Assembly: GCF_004959855.1 (NCBI RefSeq)
Contig: NZ_SPNT01000009.1
Span: 118,739-182,738 of the forward strand
Direction of reading: 5' to 3'
Source: Nitratireductor sp. XY-223
GTDB taxonomy: Bacteria > Pseudomonadota > Alphaproteobacteria > Rhizobiales > Rhizobiaceae
DNA length: 64,000 nt
The translations under genes and the position numbers were made by a program. Positions 8,774-17,587 of this stretch are shown here, piece by piece. Under the pieces are notes generated by a model that was not told where the DNA came from, did not search any database, and saw nothing but the letters and a program-made list of their open reading frames with translations. The first letter of the stretch is position 1, and each line of letters opens with the position of its first letter.

Positions 8774-9073
8774 GTGAACTCGAAGGCAAGTGACACGGCA
8801 ATGTCAGGCGAGAAAACAGCAAAATCAGCACTCGAGAGCCTCAACAAGGTCCTCTCCAGGCTTGAAAACGCGGTAGACGGTCGCGTCGAGAAAGAACGCG
8901 ATTTCACCGAGGCGGAGGAAGAGGTCCAGCGCCTCAACTCCGACAGATCCCGGCTGGCGCAGGAACTTGACCAGTCCGAGGACCGCGCCGCCAGGCTGGA
9001 AGAGGCCAATCGCGAGGTTTCCCGCAGGCTGGTGACGGCAATGGAGACGATCCGCGCGGTGCTGGATCGGTAG
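8774..9073 (+). CDS. DUF4164 family coiled-coil protein
   Basis: A protein of 99 residues (90 if the ATG at 8801 is used) that is nearly all charged alpha helix, with heptad spacing suggesting a coiled coil from about residue 20 to the end. DUF4164 proteins precede zapA in many Rhizobiales, and the function is not established. The GTG start at 8774 has little ribosome site and the ATG at 8801 has a weak AAGTGA, so the start is uncertain. The stop lies three bases before zapA, implying an operon and perhaps a shared role in division. Confidence 0.8.
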   Translation: MNSKASDTAMSGEKTAKSALESLNKVLSRLENAVDGRVEKERDFTEAEEEVQRLNSDRSRLAQELDQSEDRAARLEEANREVSRRLVTAMETIRAVLDR

Positions 9074-9076
9074 TCA

Positions 9077-9436
9077 ATGGCCCAGGTGACAGTGAACATT
9101 GATGGCAAAGCGTACCGAATGGCCTGCGAAGAGGGCCAGGAGGCGCACCTGACGGAGCTTGCCGGCAAGTTCGATCGCTATGTCGGTCACCTGAAAGGCG
9201 AGTTCGGCGAAATCGGCGACCTGCGGCTGACGGTCATGGCGGGAATCCTTGTCATGGACGAACTGAGCGAGGCACAAAGAAAGCTCAACGGGCTTGAAAG
9301 CGAAGTCGGCAGCCTGAAGAAAACGCGCGATACCGCGCTTGCCCGCGTCGACGACGCCGATGCGACGCTGGCCGAGACGATTGCCGCGATCGCCGACAAG
9401 GTCGAGCGCATCGCCGAAAAACTCGAGAAAGCCTGA
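9077..9436 (+). CDS. zapA: Cell division protein ZapA
   Basis: A 119-residue FtsZ-ring-associated protein. The N-terminal ZapA globular domain (about 1-70) starts with VTVNIDGKAYRMAC. It includes the helix around LTELAGKFD, and is followed by the family's long C-terminal coiled coil (about 70-118). It is expected to bind and bundle FtsZ filaments at the division site. It directly follows the DUF4164 gene and precedes 6S RNA, the usual alphaproteobacterial order. Confidence 0.93.
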   Translation: MAQVTVNIDGKAYRMACEEGQEAHLTELAGKFDRYVGHLKGEFGEIGDLRLTVMAGILVMDELSEAQRKLNGLESEVGSLKKTRDTALARVDDADATLAETIAAIADKVERIAEKLEKA

Positions 9437-9505
9437 AATCGGATCCGCGACCGGCATTCAATGCCGTTTTGGGGCTGGCGCTTTGCGCGGGGCGCCACTA
9501 TATTC

Positions 9506-9663
9506 CCGCGGCGGTCTGCGCCTCTCGGCAGGAAACACAATCCCCGGGGCCTTATTCGATCCAGAGGGAGCTGTCCCTGTTTAGACCCGTGGGTTTTTAC
9601 ACACGGCGCCCACCTACTTTGTAGGTTCCCGGGATCGTAAACCTTCCGCCGGTTGCCGCGGAT
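9506..9663 (+). ncRNA. ssrS: 6S RNA
   Basis: The region between zapA and fau is the conserved 6S RNA locus. The ends pair: CCGCGGC at 9506-9512 with GCCGCGG at the 3' end. The middle holds a large imperfectly paired bulge, as expected of an RNA that mimics an open promoter and binds sigma-70 RNA polymerase. A TATATT -10 box lies at 9499-9504, giving a start near 9510. Ends are accurate to a few bases. Confidence 0.85.
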
Positions 9664-9702
9664 CGCTCTCTTCAACCGGTTGCCCAGATCGATCTCGCTC
9701 TA

Positions 9703-10293
9703 ATGTCCGAAAAGCGTTTCAAAAACGAACTCCGCCGGCAGGCGCTAGCGGCCCGCGACGCGATGGACGCGGAGGCGCGCATCGAGGCGAGCCTGGAGAT
9801 CGACAGGATCGGCGCCCGGGAAATCGAGGTAACGCCCGGGACGATGGTCTCCGGCTTCTGGCCGATCCGCTCCGAGGTCGATGTCCGGCCGCTGATGTTC
9901 TCGCTGCGGGAGAAGGGCGCCCGGCTTTGCCTTCCGGCCATACTCGACAAAACCACGATCGTCTTTCGCGAGCTGGTCCGTGGCGCACCGATGGTCGATA
10001 CCGGCTTCGGCACGGCGGGGCCGGGGCCGGATGCTGAAATCGTCGATCCGGTACTGCTGCTCGTTCCGCTTGCCGCCTTCGATTGCGCGGGCCATCGGAT
10101 CGGCTACGGCGCCGGTCATTACGACCGGGCGATTTCCAATCTGCACGAAAAGGGAATAGAACCGCGTCTCGTTGGCGTCGCGTTCGCTGCCCAGGAGGTG
10201 GAGCGGGTACCCAGCGAGAGCCATGACGTCGCCTTGTCGGCGATCCTGACGGAAAGGGGGCTGCGCCCAATGCCCGAAACCGGTGACAGATGA
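9703..10293 (+). CDS. fau: 5-formyltetrahydrofolate cyclo-ligase
   Basis: A 196-residue enzyme that converts 5-formyltetrahydrofolate and ATP to 5,10-methenyltetrahydrofolate, recycling folate. Seen: the N-terminal basic segment FKNELRRQAL, the substrate region near FWPIRSEVD, and the ATP-binding glycine-rich stretch GHRIGYGAGHYDR near residues 128-140. It follows 6S RNA and may be transcribed with it, as in many proteobacteria. The stop overlaps the next gene's start by 4 bases (ATGA). Confidence 0.94.
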   Translation: MSEKRFKNELRRQALAARDAMDAEARIEASLEIDRIGAREIEVTPGTMVSGFWPIRSEVDVRPLMFSLREKGARLCLPAILDKTTIVFRELVRGAPMVDTGFGTAGPGPDAEIVDPVLLLVPLAAFDCAGHRIGYGAGHYDRAISNLHEKGIEPRLVGVAFAAQEVERVPSESHDVALSAILTERGLRPMPETGDR

Positions 10294-11108
10294 GACTGCT
10301 CTTTCTCGGAGACATGGTCGGCCGGACCGGCCGCACGGTTGTGTGGGAGAAGCTGCCGGGACTCATCGAGGAGTACGGTTTCGATTTCGTTGCCGTCAAC
10401 GGTGAGAACGCGGCGGGCGGCTTCGGGATCACCGAGGAGATTTATCTCAAGACGATCGATGCCGGCGCCGATGTCGTCACCACGGGGAACCACGTATGGG
10501 ACCAGCGCGAGGCGCTGAGTTTCTGCGAGCGGCAGGACCGGTTCATCAGACCCGCCAATTTCCCGGATGGCGCGCCAGGACGCGGATCGGGTATCTATGT
10601 CGCGCGCAACGGCGCGCGCGTCCTGGTGACCAACATCATGGGACGGATCTTCATGAGCCCGGATCTCGACGATCCGTTCATGACCGTCGAAAAGGCGCTT
10701 GCGGCCTGTCCGCTCGGGGAACAGGCGGATGCCGTGGTCATCGATTTCCACGCCGAGGCGACGAGCGAGAAACAATGCTTCGGTCATTTCGTCGACGGGC
10801 GCGCCAGCCTTGTCGTCGGAACCCACACCCACATCCCGACGGCGGACTACCAGATCCTCAACGGCGGCACGGCCTATATTTCCGATGCCGGCATGTGCGG
10901 CGACTACGATTCATCGCTCGGCATGGACAAGGAAGAGCCGATCAACCGCTTTGTCTCGAAGATCCCCAAGGGACGGTTTGAGGCGGCGACGGGCCCGGCG
11001 ACGCTGTGCGGTGTCGCCGTCGAGATTTCCGACCGTACCGGCCTCGCCGAAACGATACAGCCGCTGCGCATCGGACCGCGTCTCGAGGAAAGCCTGCCCG
11101 TGTTCTAG
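10290..11108 (+). CDS. YmdB-like metallophosphoesterase (TIGR00282)
   Basis: A 272-residue dinuclear-metal phosphoesterase. Metal ligands are visible in LFLGDMVG (Asp), VNGENAAGG (Asn, Glu), GNHVWD (Asn-His) and GTHTHIPT (two His). The family is related to Bacillus YmdB, a cyclic-nucleotide phosphodiesterase affecting development and RNA turnover. The role in Alphaproteobacteria is not established. Its ATG overlaps the fau stop, so the two are translationally coupled. Confidence 0.88.
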   Translation: MRLLFLGDMVGRTGRTVVWEKLPGLIEEYGFDFVAVNGENAAGGFGITEEIYLKTIDAGADVVTTGNHVWDQREALSFCERQDRFIRPANFPDGAPGRGSGIYVARNGARVLVTNIMGRIFMSPDLDDPFMTVEKALAACPLGEQADAVVIDFHAEATSEKQCFGHFVDGRASLVVGTHTHIPTADYQILNGGTAYISDAGMCGDYDSSLGMDKEEPINRFVSKIPKGRFEAATGPATLCGVAVEISDRTGLAETIQPLRIGPRLEESLPVF

Positions 11109-11126
11109 CCGCTGGCGGGATTCGGG

Positions 11127-11981
11127 CTAAACGCCATTCAATATGATGATCGTCGGCTGTTTCGGCAGGTTCCGCAGGGTCACCGTCAGGGTGTCTTCGG
11201 AGCGGAATTCATGCGCGAAATCGCTGCCGAAAAGATCCAGAAAAGCGTTGATCGACGTGCCGCGGCGGTGCATCGGCAGGATGACCGAGGCCCGCAGCCG
11301 CTTGACGATCTCGCTCATCTTCTCGTGTCCGATGGTCAGGCCGCCGTCGATCGGAACCATGACCACATCGAGCCGGCCGATCTCGGCGATGTGCCGGTCT
11401 TCCAGTTCATGGTGCAGGTGTCCCAGGTGCCCGATGCAAAGTCCGGCGACCTCGAATATGAAGATCGAGTTCGCATCCGGCTCCCTGCCACCGAATCCGG
11501 AGCGGATGTCGGTGGTCACGTTGCGTATGTAGGTGTCGCCGATAACGACATCGTGGTCGATGGGGCCGCCATTCGGGTTCCACCCCGGCAGCACGTTCTC
11601 GATGGCCGGGTCCGGCTGCAGGGTGAAATGGCTGGAATGTGCCTTGTTCATCGTCGCGACGGTCGGAGCGGCATTGCCGCCTATGTAGCCGTTGTAGTCG
11701 GTCGCGATCGTGATGCCTTCCGGCGTCTCGACGAGATAGGTCGAGTGGCCGATGAACGAGATACGGACCTGTTCGCGCGTCAGTGGCTCTCCGACCGCCA
11801 GGCGGACCGTTCCCTCGTTCGGCAAAGAAGCGACCGCCTGGCACTGCGAAACCGGCCGCGCCTCCGCTTCACCGCTGATGACCTGCGTTTTGTCTCCGCC
11901 GCCGGCGCTGAAACCGCCTGCTATGCCGGCCATCGCCGGCAGAACGCATATTAAAGTTGCGAACCCCCAATGTATCCTCAT
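11127..11981 (-). CDS. Secreted metallo-beta-lactamase-fold protein, degenerate metal motif
   Basis: A 284-residue protein with an N-terminal hydrophobic signal (about 5-26) and the UlaG-like core. GHSTYLVET (78-86) and ATDYNGYIGG lead to what should be HxHxDH, but the sequence is KAHSSH (113-118), so the first His and the Asp are replaced. Later GHLGHLHH and LPMHRRG supply further histidines. It may be a non-standard hydrolase or one with an altered metal site. Probably periplasmic. It is divergent from yebC, with 323 bases between. Function unknown. Confidence 0.7.
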   Translation of the reverse strand: MRIHWGFATLICVLPAMAGIAGGFSAGGGDKTQVISGEAEARPVSQCQAVASLPNEGTVRLAVGEPLTREQVRISFIGHSTYLVETPEGITIATDYNGYIGGNAAPTVATMNKAHSSHFTLQPDPAIENVLPGWNPNGGPIDHDVVIGDTYIRNVTTDIRSGFGGREPDANSIFIFEVAGLCIGHLGHLHHELEDRHIAEIGRLDVVMVPIDGGLTIGHEKMSEIVKRLRASVILPMHRRGTSINAFLDLFGSDFAHEFRSEDTLTVTLRNLPKQPTIIILNGV

Positions 11982-12304
11982 ATCGCCCGTCCCGTCTTGT
12001 AATTCGTTAAAACATCAACGACACCGCCCTGTCGGATTAAAAAATTACGCCATACCGGTACTTATGAACTGTGGCCCTTTTTCAAGCGAACCCCCGACCG
12101 CCGCCACTTGCAATAAACCCGCCGGCCCAACGCCGACTCTCACTTGCACGTAATAACGTTACTTCAATGCCACAATAGGCAGCCCACGGCAAACCGATCT
12201 CAGGTTGAACTTTCCGACGGCATCAAGTTGCCGCTGGACGACCAGCACCGACTTTCCTATAAGGCGGCGCATTCAGGAAACCGAGTAAGACGTGGGCGGG
12301 TGCC
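11982..12304. promoter_or_regulatory. Divergent intergenic region with candidate yebC promoter
   Basis: This 323-base gap holds a plausible rightward promoter: TGGACG at 12235-12240 and TATAAG at 12258-12263 with a 17-base spacer, 42 bases before yebC. The half near the metallo-beta-lactamase gene is AT-rich with several T and A runs but no motif I can name. No gene is seen. Confidence 0.4.
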
Positions 12305-13054
12305 ATGGCAGGCCATTCAAAATTCAAGAACATCATGCACCGCAAGGGGCGCCAGGACGCGGTGCGCTCGAAGCTATTTTCCAAGCTGTCCAAGGAACTG
12401 ACCGTTGCGGCCAAGATGGGCGGTCCCGATATCGAGGGAAATCCGCGACTGCGGCTCGCCGTTCAGAACGCCAAGGGCCAGTCCATGCCGAAGGACAACA
12501 TCCAACGTGCCATCAACAAGGGCGCCGGCGGAGACAGCGAGGACTACGAGGAAATCCGCTACGAGGGCTACGGCCCCGCCGGCGTTGCCATCATCGTCGA
12601 AGTGCTCACCGACAACCGCAACCGTTCGGCATCCAATGTGCGCGCCTGTTTCACCAAAAATGGCGGCACGCTCGGGGAAACCGGCTCGGTCGGCTTCATG
12701 TTCGACCGGGTGGGCGAGATCGTCTATGCGGCCGAGGCGGGCGACGAGGACACGGTGATGGAAGCGGCAATCGAGGCCGGCGCCGACGATGTCCAGTCCG
12801 GTGAAGAGGGCCACACCATCACCTGCGCCTTCGAGGCCATCGGCGATGTCTCCTCGGCGTTGGAAGCCAGTCTCGGCGAGGCCGAATCCGTCAAGCCGGT
12901 CTGGAAGCCGCAGACGAGCACCGAGGTCGATGAGGAAAAGGCCGGGACGCTGATGCGGCTGATCGATGCGCTCGAGGACGATGACGACGTGCAGAATGTC
13001 TACGCTAATTTCGACATTTCCGACGAGGTGATGATCAAGCTGGCGGATGCATAA
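12305..13054 (+). CDS. yebC: YebC/PmpR family regulator
   Basis: A 249-residue protein of the YebC/TACO1 family. It opens with the invariant [10 protein letters not shown] and has RKGRQDAVR, the DNA/ribosome-interacting helical region, and the acidic [10 protein letters not shown] segment. Members act as transcriptional regulators or as factors relieving ribosome stalling. A GGGCGGG-type site precedes the ATG. In many Alphaproteobacteria yebC lies just before ruvC. Here an accessory island separates them. Confidence 0.95.
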   Translation: MAGHSKFKNIMHRKGRQDAVRSKLFSKLSKELTVAAKMGGPDIEGNPRLRLAVQNAKGQSMPKDNIQRAINKGAGGDSEDYEEIRYEGYGPAGVAIIVEVLTDNRNRSASNVRACFTKNGGTLGETGSVGFMFDRVGEIVYAAEAGDEDTVMEAAIEAGADDVQSGEEGHTITCAFEAIGDVSSALEASLGEAESVKPVWKPQTSTEVDEEKAGTLMRLIDALEDDDDVQNVYANFDISDEVMIKLADA

Positions 13055-13121
13055 TAATCCGGCAGACTGTTGTCTGGGGACCGATGGGTGTCAGAACCGG
13101 AAAATTCCGGAACGAATATGC

Positions 13122-14105
13122 TTAAAGGCTATAAATACGGCGCGCCGTTCCGGAAAACAGCGCGTCCCTTTCGCTATCAGAGTAGCCTTCAACGGACCTT
13201 TTCATCGCATTCCAAAACGTCCGATAGGAAACCGAGAGCCGTTCCACCGGAAAATTGCTTCCAAACATACACCGGTCGGGACCGAACATTTCGACAGTCC
13301 GGTGGATCCAGAAATCATATTTGCGCGAGACTTCTTCAGATGATGGCGGGTTTTTGCGCATGCTCCAGTCGTAACCGCAATCCGGCGCCCCGAGACCACC
13401 AAGTTTGACGTGAACATTGGGGCAAGCAGCTAGGGCTTTCATGTTTGCACGCCAAGTGCTCTTCACCTCTTGCATGGCGTCTCGATACGGCCCAACGCCC
13501 AACGGCATTCCAAAATGGTTGATGACGATCAGGGTTTCGGACGCATGCTGTGCAAGCCGCGTCAGATCCGGAATCTGATGGAAGAATATCCAGTGGTCAT
13601 TGACCAGGCCATGGCGGCCAAGACAGCGTACTGAATCCCGGTAGGTGGAATTCCGGAGGATTCCCGGTGCCGCCCGCCCGGGATTTGCAAGACCCTGGCG
13701 GTTCGGATCGCACGCCGCGGCGTGCCTTACGCCAGCTAGCAAACCTTGAGCCCGCTCTTTGTGCAGGTTCAAGGCCTCGCGAAACTTCTCGGGTTGCATG
13801 AGATTGAGATGGGCCAAAATGCCCTTGATCCGCGGTTCGCGGTTTGCGCAATGAGCAGCGTAGTCCGTTTCGCCGGCCGAGCGGAGGTGTTCCGGTCCGT
13901 CGGACAGGTACCGTTCTGAACATTCGACGTAAACAACCGCCTCGACCCGGTGTCCGTCGTCGAGGTCGTCGGCTAAATTGGGTGTGAGATAGGAACCGGT
14001 CAGATCGCGATTCCACAGGTGAATATGGGAATCGACAATACGACGGTCAGGATCGTAAACCGGTTCAGCGGCTACATCATCTTTGTTAAGCTTCTGAAAT
14101 TTCAC
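13122..14105 (-). CDS. Amidohydrolase, COG3618 (lactonase-like)
   Basis: A 327-residue TIM-barrel amidohydrolase. The metal motif HxH is in VDSHIHLW. A later His lies in NHFGMP, and the C-terminal FGSNFPVER is typical of the COG3618 group, which includes sugar-lactone hydrolases such as L-fuconolactonase. The GTG start at 14105 has GGCAGG eight bases upstream; a TTG at 14126 is an alternative. It is divergent from the ABC importer across the operator-like repeat, which suggests shared control. The lactonase role is inferred from neighbours (sugar importer, aldo/keto reductase, SDR), not shown. Confidence 0.75.
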   Translation of the reverse strand: MKFQKLNKDDVAAEPVYDPDRRIVDSHIHLWNRDLTGSYLTPNLADDLDDGHRVEAVVYVECSERYLSDGPEHLRSAGETDYAAHCANREPRIKGILAHLNLMQPEKFREALNLHKERAQGLLAGVRHAAACDPNRQGLANPGRAAPGILRNSTYRDSVRCLGRHGLVNDHWIFFHQIPDLTRLAQHASETLIVINHFGMPLGVGPYRDAMQEVKSTWRANMKALAACPNVHVKLGGLGAPDCGYDWSMRKNPPSSEEVSRKYDFWIHRTVEMFGPDRCMFGSNFPVERLSVSYRTFWNAMKRSVEGYSDSERDALFSGTARRIYSL

Positions 14106-14131
14106 CGATAAAACCTGCCACGACAATATTG

Positions 14132-14161
14132 TATACCAAACTTGTATCCCAGTTTGGTATA
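14132..14161. promoter_or_regulatory. Operator-like inverted repeat, likely GntR/FCD site
   Basis: TATACCAAAC (14132-14141) and GTTTGGTATA (14152-14161) form a perfect 10-bp inverted repeat with a 10-base spacer. Each arm contains a near-palindrome of the TTGGTATACCAA type that many FCD-class GntR regulators bind. It lies between the divergent amidohydrolase and solute-binding-protein genes. The GntR gene at 19746-20525 is the obvious candidate binder. Binding is inferred. Confidence 0.65.
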
Positions 14162-14261
14162 TGTTACAAGCTCAGCGGAGGCTCGGTTTTGACGGAAGTG
14201 CTTGAGCGGGAAATCCGAAAGTCGGGTTTGAATAAAGAACCAGTGCAGCAGGAGGAGAGCA

Positions 14262-15611
14262 ATGCGTTTTGGTACAACACGACGGAAATTTATTTTCGGG
14301 TCGGCAAGTGCGGCAGCGCTTGCAGCGGTGAAATCACCGGCGGCTTTTGCGGCCGACAAGGGGCAACCGGAATCACTGCTTCGGGACGCGGATGAGGTGA
14401 TCGATTTTCGCAACTGGGGCTCCAATCCGCCGGAAATAATCGGCGCGCATCGCTTCCTGGACCTCCATCCGGATGTGGCCGTTCAGTGGAATAATGTAAG
14501 TTTCGCAAAATACAGGGACGCGCTAACGGCTGAATTTGTTGGAGGCTCCAAACTCGATTCGATGACAATCCCTGAAACTGAATTGAGCGGTTGGGCCGAT
14601 GCCGGGTTTCTTGCGCCGGTCGATGAGATGCCGGGCTATGAGGCCGTCGCCGCGAATGCGGTACCAGCGGCAATAGAGGCTGGCAAAGGATTGGACGGCC
14701 GTGCCTATGGCATACCCTACACGATGGATCCATTTGGCTATGTTTACAATCGGCGAATGCTGAACGATGCGGGCTTTGGCTCGCCGCCAAAGAACCTTGA
14801 CGAAATACGCGCTCAAATGCAGGCGATAAAAAAGGCCGGCATAAACGAATTCCCGCTTCATCTCGGATTGAAGCAGGCTCCTGGTCAGATGTGGTCGATC
14901 TGGTGTTTCGTCTTTGGGTCTGGCGGGCGGATGTTCGATGAAGAGAATCAACCGCTATTCGATGGGAAGGATGATACGCTCAGCAACGTTCTGGAGTGGT
15001 ATGTTGCGGCCATCAACGACTGGAAAATTGTCGGTCCGGATGATTTCGGAAAGAACTGGGGTGATGGACGCAATGACATAAAGCAAGGTCACGTAGCTGG
15101 TGGTTGCCTGGCGCGGTGGGCGCTGCGTTTCGCCAATGTCGATGCCGATTCGTCCGTTCGGGGCGAGGTGTTCCTCGGTAAGATGCCCGGCCTTGAGCGC
15201 GATGATGTGTCAACTGTGGGCGCTTTCCACCAGATCGGCATTGCGGCAAACGCGCAGTTGCCGGAGCCTGCCTGGCAATTCATCCATCACATTTCGGGAC
15301 CCGAGGCCAGCGGCAGTTACCAGACCCATCGTGAGCGATCGATCGCCTTTGGCGGTCGCGCGGCGTATTTGCCGGCTCTCGAACATGCTGACTACGTTGA
15401 AATGGTCAAGGAAACCAATAACGGCGAAACCGAAAATTACAACACGATCAGCGAAATGGTGCGGCAGAAGGAGGCTGTGAAGACGTACTGGTATCCCGAA
15501 TGGGAGGCATTCTGGATGCAGCAGGTCCAAGACGCCTTGACCAAAAAAGTCTCAGTAAAGGACGCGTTGTCAGCTTCCGCGGAGCGGGCGCGGCGCCTCG
15601 CCAAGGAGTAG
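14262..15611 (+). CDS. Sugar ABC transporter, extracellular solute-binding protein
   Basis: A 449-residue periplasmic binding protein (family 1, maltose-type). A Tat-like signal is present: TTRRKFIFG with Arg7-Arg8, then a hydrophobic stretch and a cleavage site near AFAA (about residue 31). The body shows the usual two-lobe pattern with PYTMDPFGYVYN and EPAWQFIHHISGP. An AGGAGG ribosome site precedes the ATG. It is the first gene of the importer operon (binding protein, two permeases, ATPase). The sugar cannot be told from the sequence. The Tat-type signal is less common for this class. Confidence 0.9.
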   Translation: MRFGTTRRKFIFGSASAAALAAVKSPAAFAADKGQPESLLRDADEVIDFRNWGSNPPEIIGAHRFLDLHPDVAVQWNNVSFAKYRDALTAEFVGGSKLDSMTIPETELSGWADAGFLAPVDEMPGYEAVAANAVPAAIEAGKGLDGRAYGIPYTMDPFGYVYNRRMLNDAGFGSPPKNLDEIRAQMQAIKKAGINEFPLHLGLKQAPGQMWSIWCFVFGSGGRMFDEENQPLFDGKDDTLSNVLEWYVAAINDWKIVGPDDFGKNWGDGRNDIKQGHVAGGCLARWALRFANVDADSSVRGEVFLGKMPGLERDDVSTVGAFHQIGIAANAQLPEPAWQFIHHISGPEASGSYQTHRERSIAFGGRAAYLPALEHADYVEMVKETNNGETENYNTISEMVRQKEAVKTYWYPEWEAFWMQQVQDALTKKVSVKDALSASAERARRLAKE

Positions 15612-15718
15612 ATCAAACCCAAATCTGCCGGCTGAAATATCGCCCGATATCAGCGATCACTCGGTCAGCCGGCAGAGCTTTTTGTCGATAAAGCGGTTGG
15701 CTTTGCAAGTGTACCGGG

Positions 15719-16666
15719 ATGCAAATGACAAGTGTTGATAATGTTGCCCTCGGGCATGATGCGATTGATCGGGAACAAACCCGTGAACGAAGGGAGTCCT
15801 TCTCGGCCTTTGCCCTGAATTCGCCTGCCATTATCTGGCTGGTTTTCATGGCGGTCATTCCGATCGGCTGGTCCTTCTGGACGTCGCTGCATTCAATGAA
15901 CCTTCGTCGTCCCCATCGGACACAGTTTATTGGTCTCGATAATTACTTTGAATTACTGCATGCGCCGGAATTTCTGAACGCGATCCAAGTGACTGCTGTA
16001 TTTGCCGCCGGAACGATCGCCTTTTCCTTGTTGATCGGTCTTTTATTGGCCCTGCTTCTCAATGAAGAATTTCCGGGCCGCAGCTTGGTTCGCGCACTTA
16101 CCTTGGTGCCCTGGGCCATGCCTCCCGTTGTTGTCGGTCTGGTTTGGTCATGGATATATGATGGTCGTTTCGGCCTGCTGAATGCGATATTCAAGTCGTT
16201 CGGAATCATACGCGAATCTAGGGCGTGGGCACTGGATCCAGATTTCGCAATGGCTTCGCTGATAACCGCGCAAGTCTGGCATCAGGTACCGTTTGTCACG
16301 ATTGTATTCCTGGCGGCGCTGCAGACCATTCCTGATGAATTCTACGAAGCTGCCAAGGTGGATGGAGCGAGCCGCCTCAGCCGGTTCTTCCATATCACGC
16401 TGCCTTGGTTGTCACAGGCCATGCTGATTGTGCTGATCACGCAAACCATGGAGGCGTTGCGCGTCTTCGACCTCGTTTTCGTGCTGACGGGAGGCGGTCC
16501 CGGTGATGCCACGACGGTTCTGGGCTGGCTCACCTATACCAGGAGTTTCAGTTTTCTGGATTTCGGGCGCGGCAACAGCTACGCGTTTGTGATGGCGTTT
16601 ATGACGCTGCTTTTGTCGGTTTTCTACATTCGGTTATTGTGGAAAAGGGGGGAGTTTGCCCGATGA
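15719..16666 (+). CDS. Sugar ABC transporter permease (MalF type)
   Basis: A 315-residue inner-membrane protein with about six transmembrane helices. The first is near residues 28-52, and the EAA loop that docks the ATPase is EFYEAAKVDGASRLSRFFHITLP (about residues 208-230; Glu, Ala, Gly conserved). Its last bases overlap the next permease (ATGA), so the pair is translationally coupled. It forms the transport channel with the gene that follows. Confidence 0.9.
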   Translation: MQMTSVDNVALGHDAIDREQTRERRESFSAFALNSPAIIWLVFMAVIPIGWSFWTSLHSMNLRRPHRTQFIGLDNYFELLHAPEFLNAIQVTAVFAAGTIAFSLLIGLLLALLLNEEFPGRSLVRALTLVPWAMPPVVVGLVWSWIYDGRFGLLNAIFKSFGIIRESRAWALDPDFAMASLITAQVWHQVPFVTIVFLAALQTIPDEFYEAAKVDGASRLSRFFHITLPWLSQAMLIVLITQTMEALRVFDLVFVLTGGGPGDATTVLGWLTYTRSFSFLDFGRGNSYAFVMAFMTLLLSVFYIRLLWKRGEFAR

Positions 16667-17565
16667 GACTCTCCAGAAAAACGAGACTGGCACTCCGTAA
16701 AGCGGGCCGAAATGCGGTGTTGCTGTGCCTGGCGGCGATCGCAATGATCTACCTGATCGGACCGGTCTATTGGATGGTTTCGACCAGCTTGATGACGGAA
16801 AAGGAAATGTTTCAGGTGCCCCCGCACTGGTATCCTCACGACCCGTCGTTTCATGCCTATCGGGCGATATTCGGGTTTAATCCTGAGTTGGTGGCGGAGG
16901 TGAACGCGCGGGGCTTGCAGGTTCAAAACATCATGCCGGCCCTGTGGAACAGCATCAAGACATCCGTGTTCGTTGCATTTGCAACGATCTTGATCGCAAT
17001 ACCGGCCGCCTACAGCTTCGCGCGTCTGAGATTTCGGCTGTCCCTGCCACTGTTGATGGCTTACATGATGTTGCGCACAGTGCCTTCAATTGTCCTGGTC
17101 GTGCCTGTCTTCATGGTGCTTCGAACGATCGGACTCATCGATACAACGGCGTCGTTGGTGCTTGTATACTGCACCTTTACCGTTCCTTTTTCGATCTGGC
17201 TTTTGCAGTCCTATTTCAAGACCATCCCGATCGAATTGGAGGAGGCAGCCTGGGTTGATGGTTGCGGTCAGTTGACAGCGGCGATCAGGATCATGCTCCC
17301 GCTTGCAGTCCCCGGGATCGTCGCCACGTTCATTCTCGCATTCATGGCTTCGTGGAGTGAATTTCTATACGCGGTGACGTTCACCAAAACCTTGAACAGC
17401 CAGACGGTTACGGTGATTGCCTCGTCATTCATAGGTATCGAGGCAGCACGTTTTGACCTGGTGCTCGCTGCGGGGGTGCTGTCGTCCCTACCACCATTCA
17501 TTCTTGCGCTTATCGTTCAAAGATACATCGTAGCGGGTTTCGCTGCGGGGTCTTTGAAAGGCTGA
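16663..17565 (+). CDS. Sugar ABC transporter permease (MalG type)
   Basis: A 300-residue inner-membrane protein with six predicted helices and an EAA-type loop around ELEEAAWVDGCGQ. The ATG at 16663 is chosen because GGGGGGAG lies just upstream and it overlaps the preceding stop. A longer frame from 16639 has no ribosome site. It pairs with the MalF-type subunit. Confidence 0.9.
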   Translation: MRLSRKTRLALRKAGRNAVLLCLAAIAMIYLIGPVYWMVSTSLMTEKEMFQVPPHWYPHDPSFHAYRAIFGFNPELVAEVNARGLQVQNIMPALWNSIKTSVFVAFATILIAIPAAYSFARLRFRLSLPLLMAYMMLRTVPSIVLVVPVFMVLRTIGLIDTTASLVLVYCTFTVPFSIWLLQSYFKTIPIELEEAAWVDGCGQLTAAIRIMLPLAVPGIVATFILAFMASWSEFLYAVTFTKTLNSQTVTVIASSFIGIEAARFDLVLAAGVLSSLPPFILALIVQRYIVAGFAAGSLKG

Positions 17566-17587
17566 CATGTGAATAGAGGACATACCA

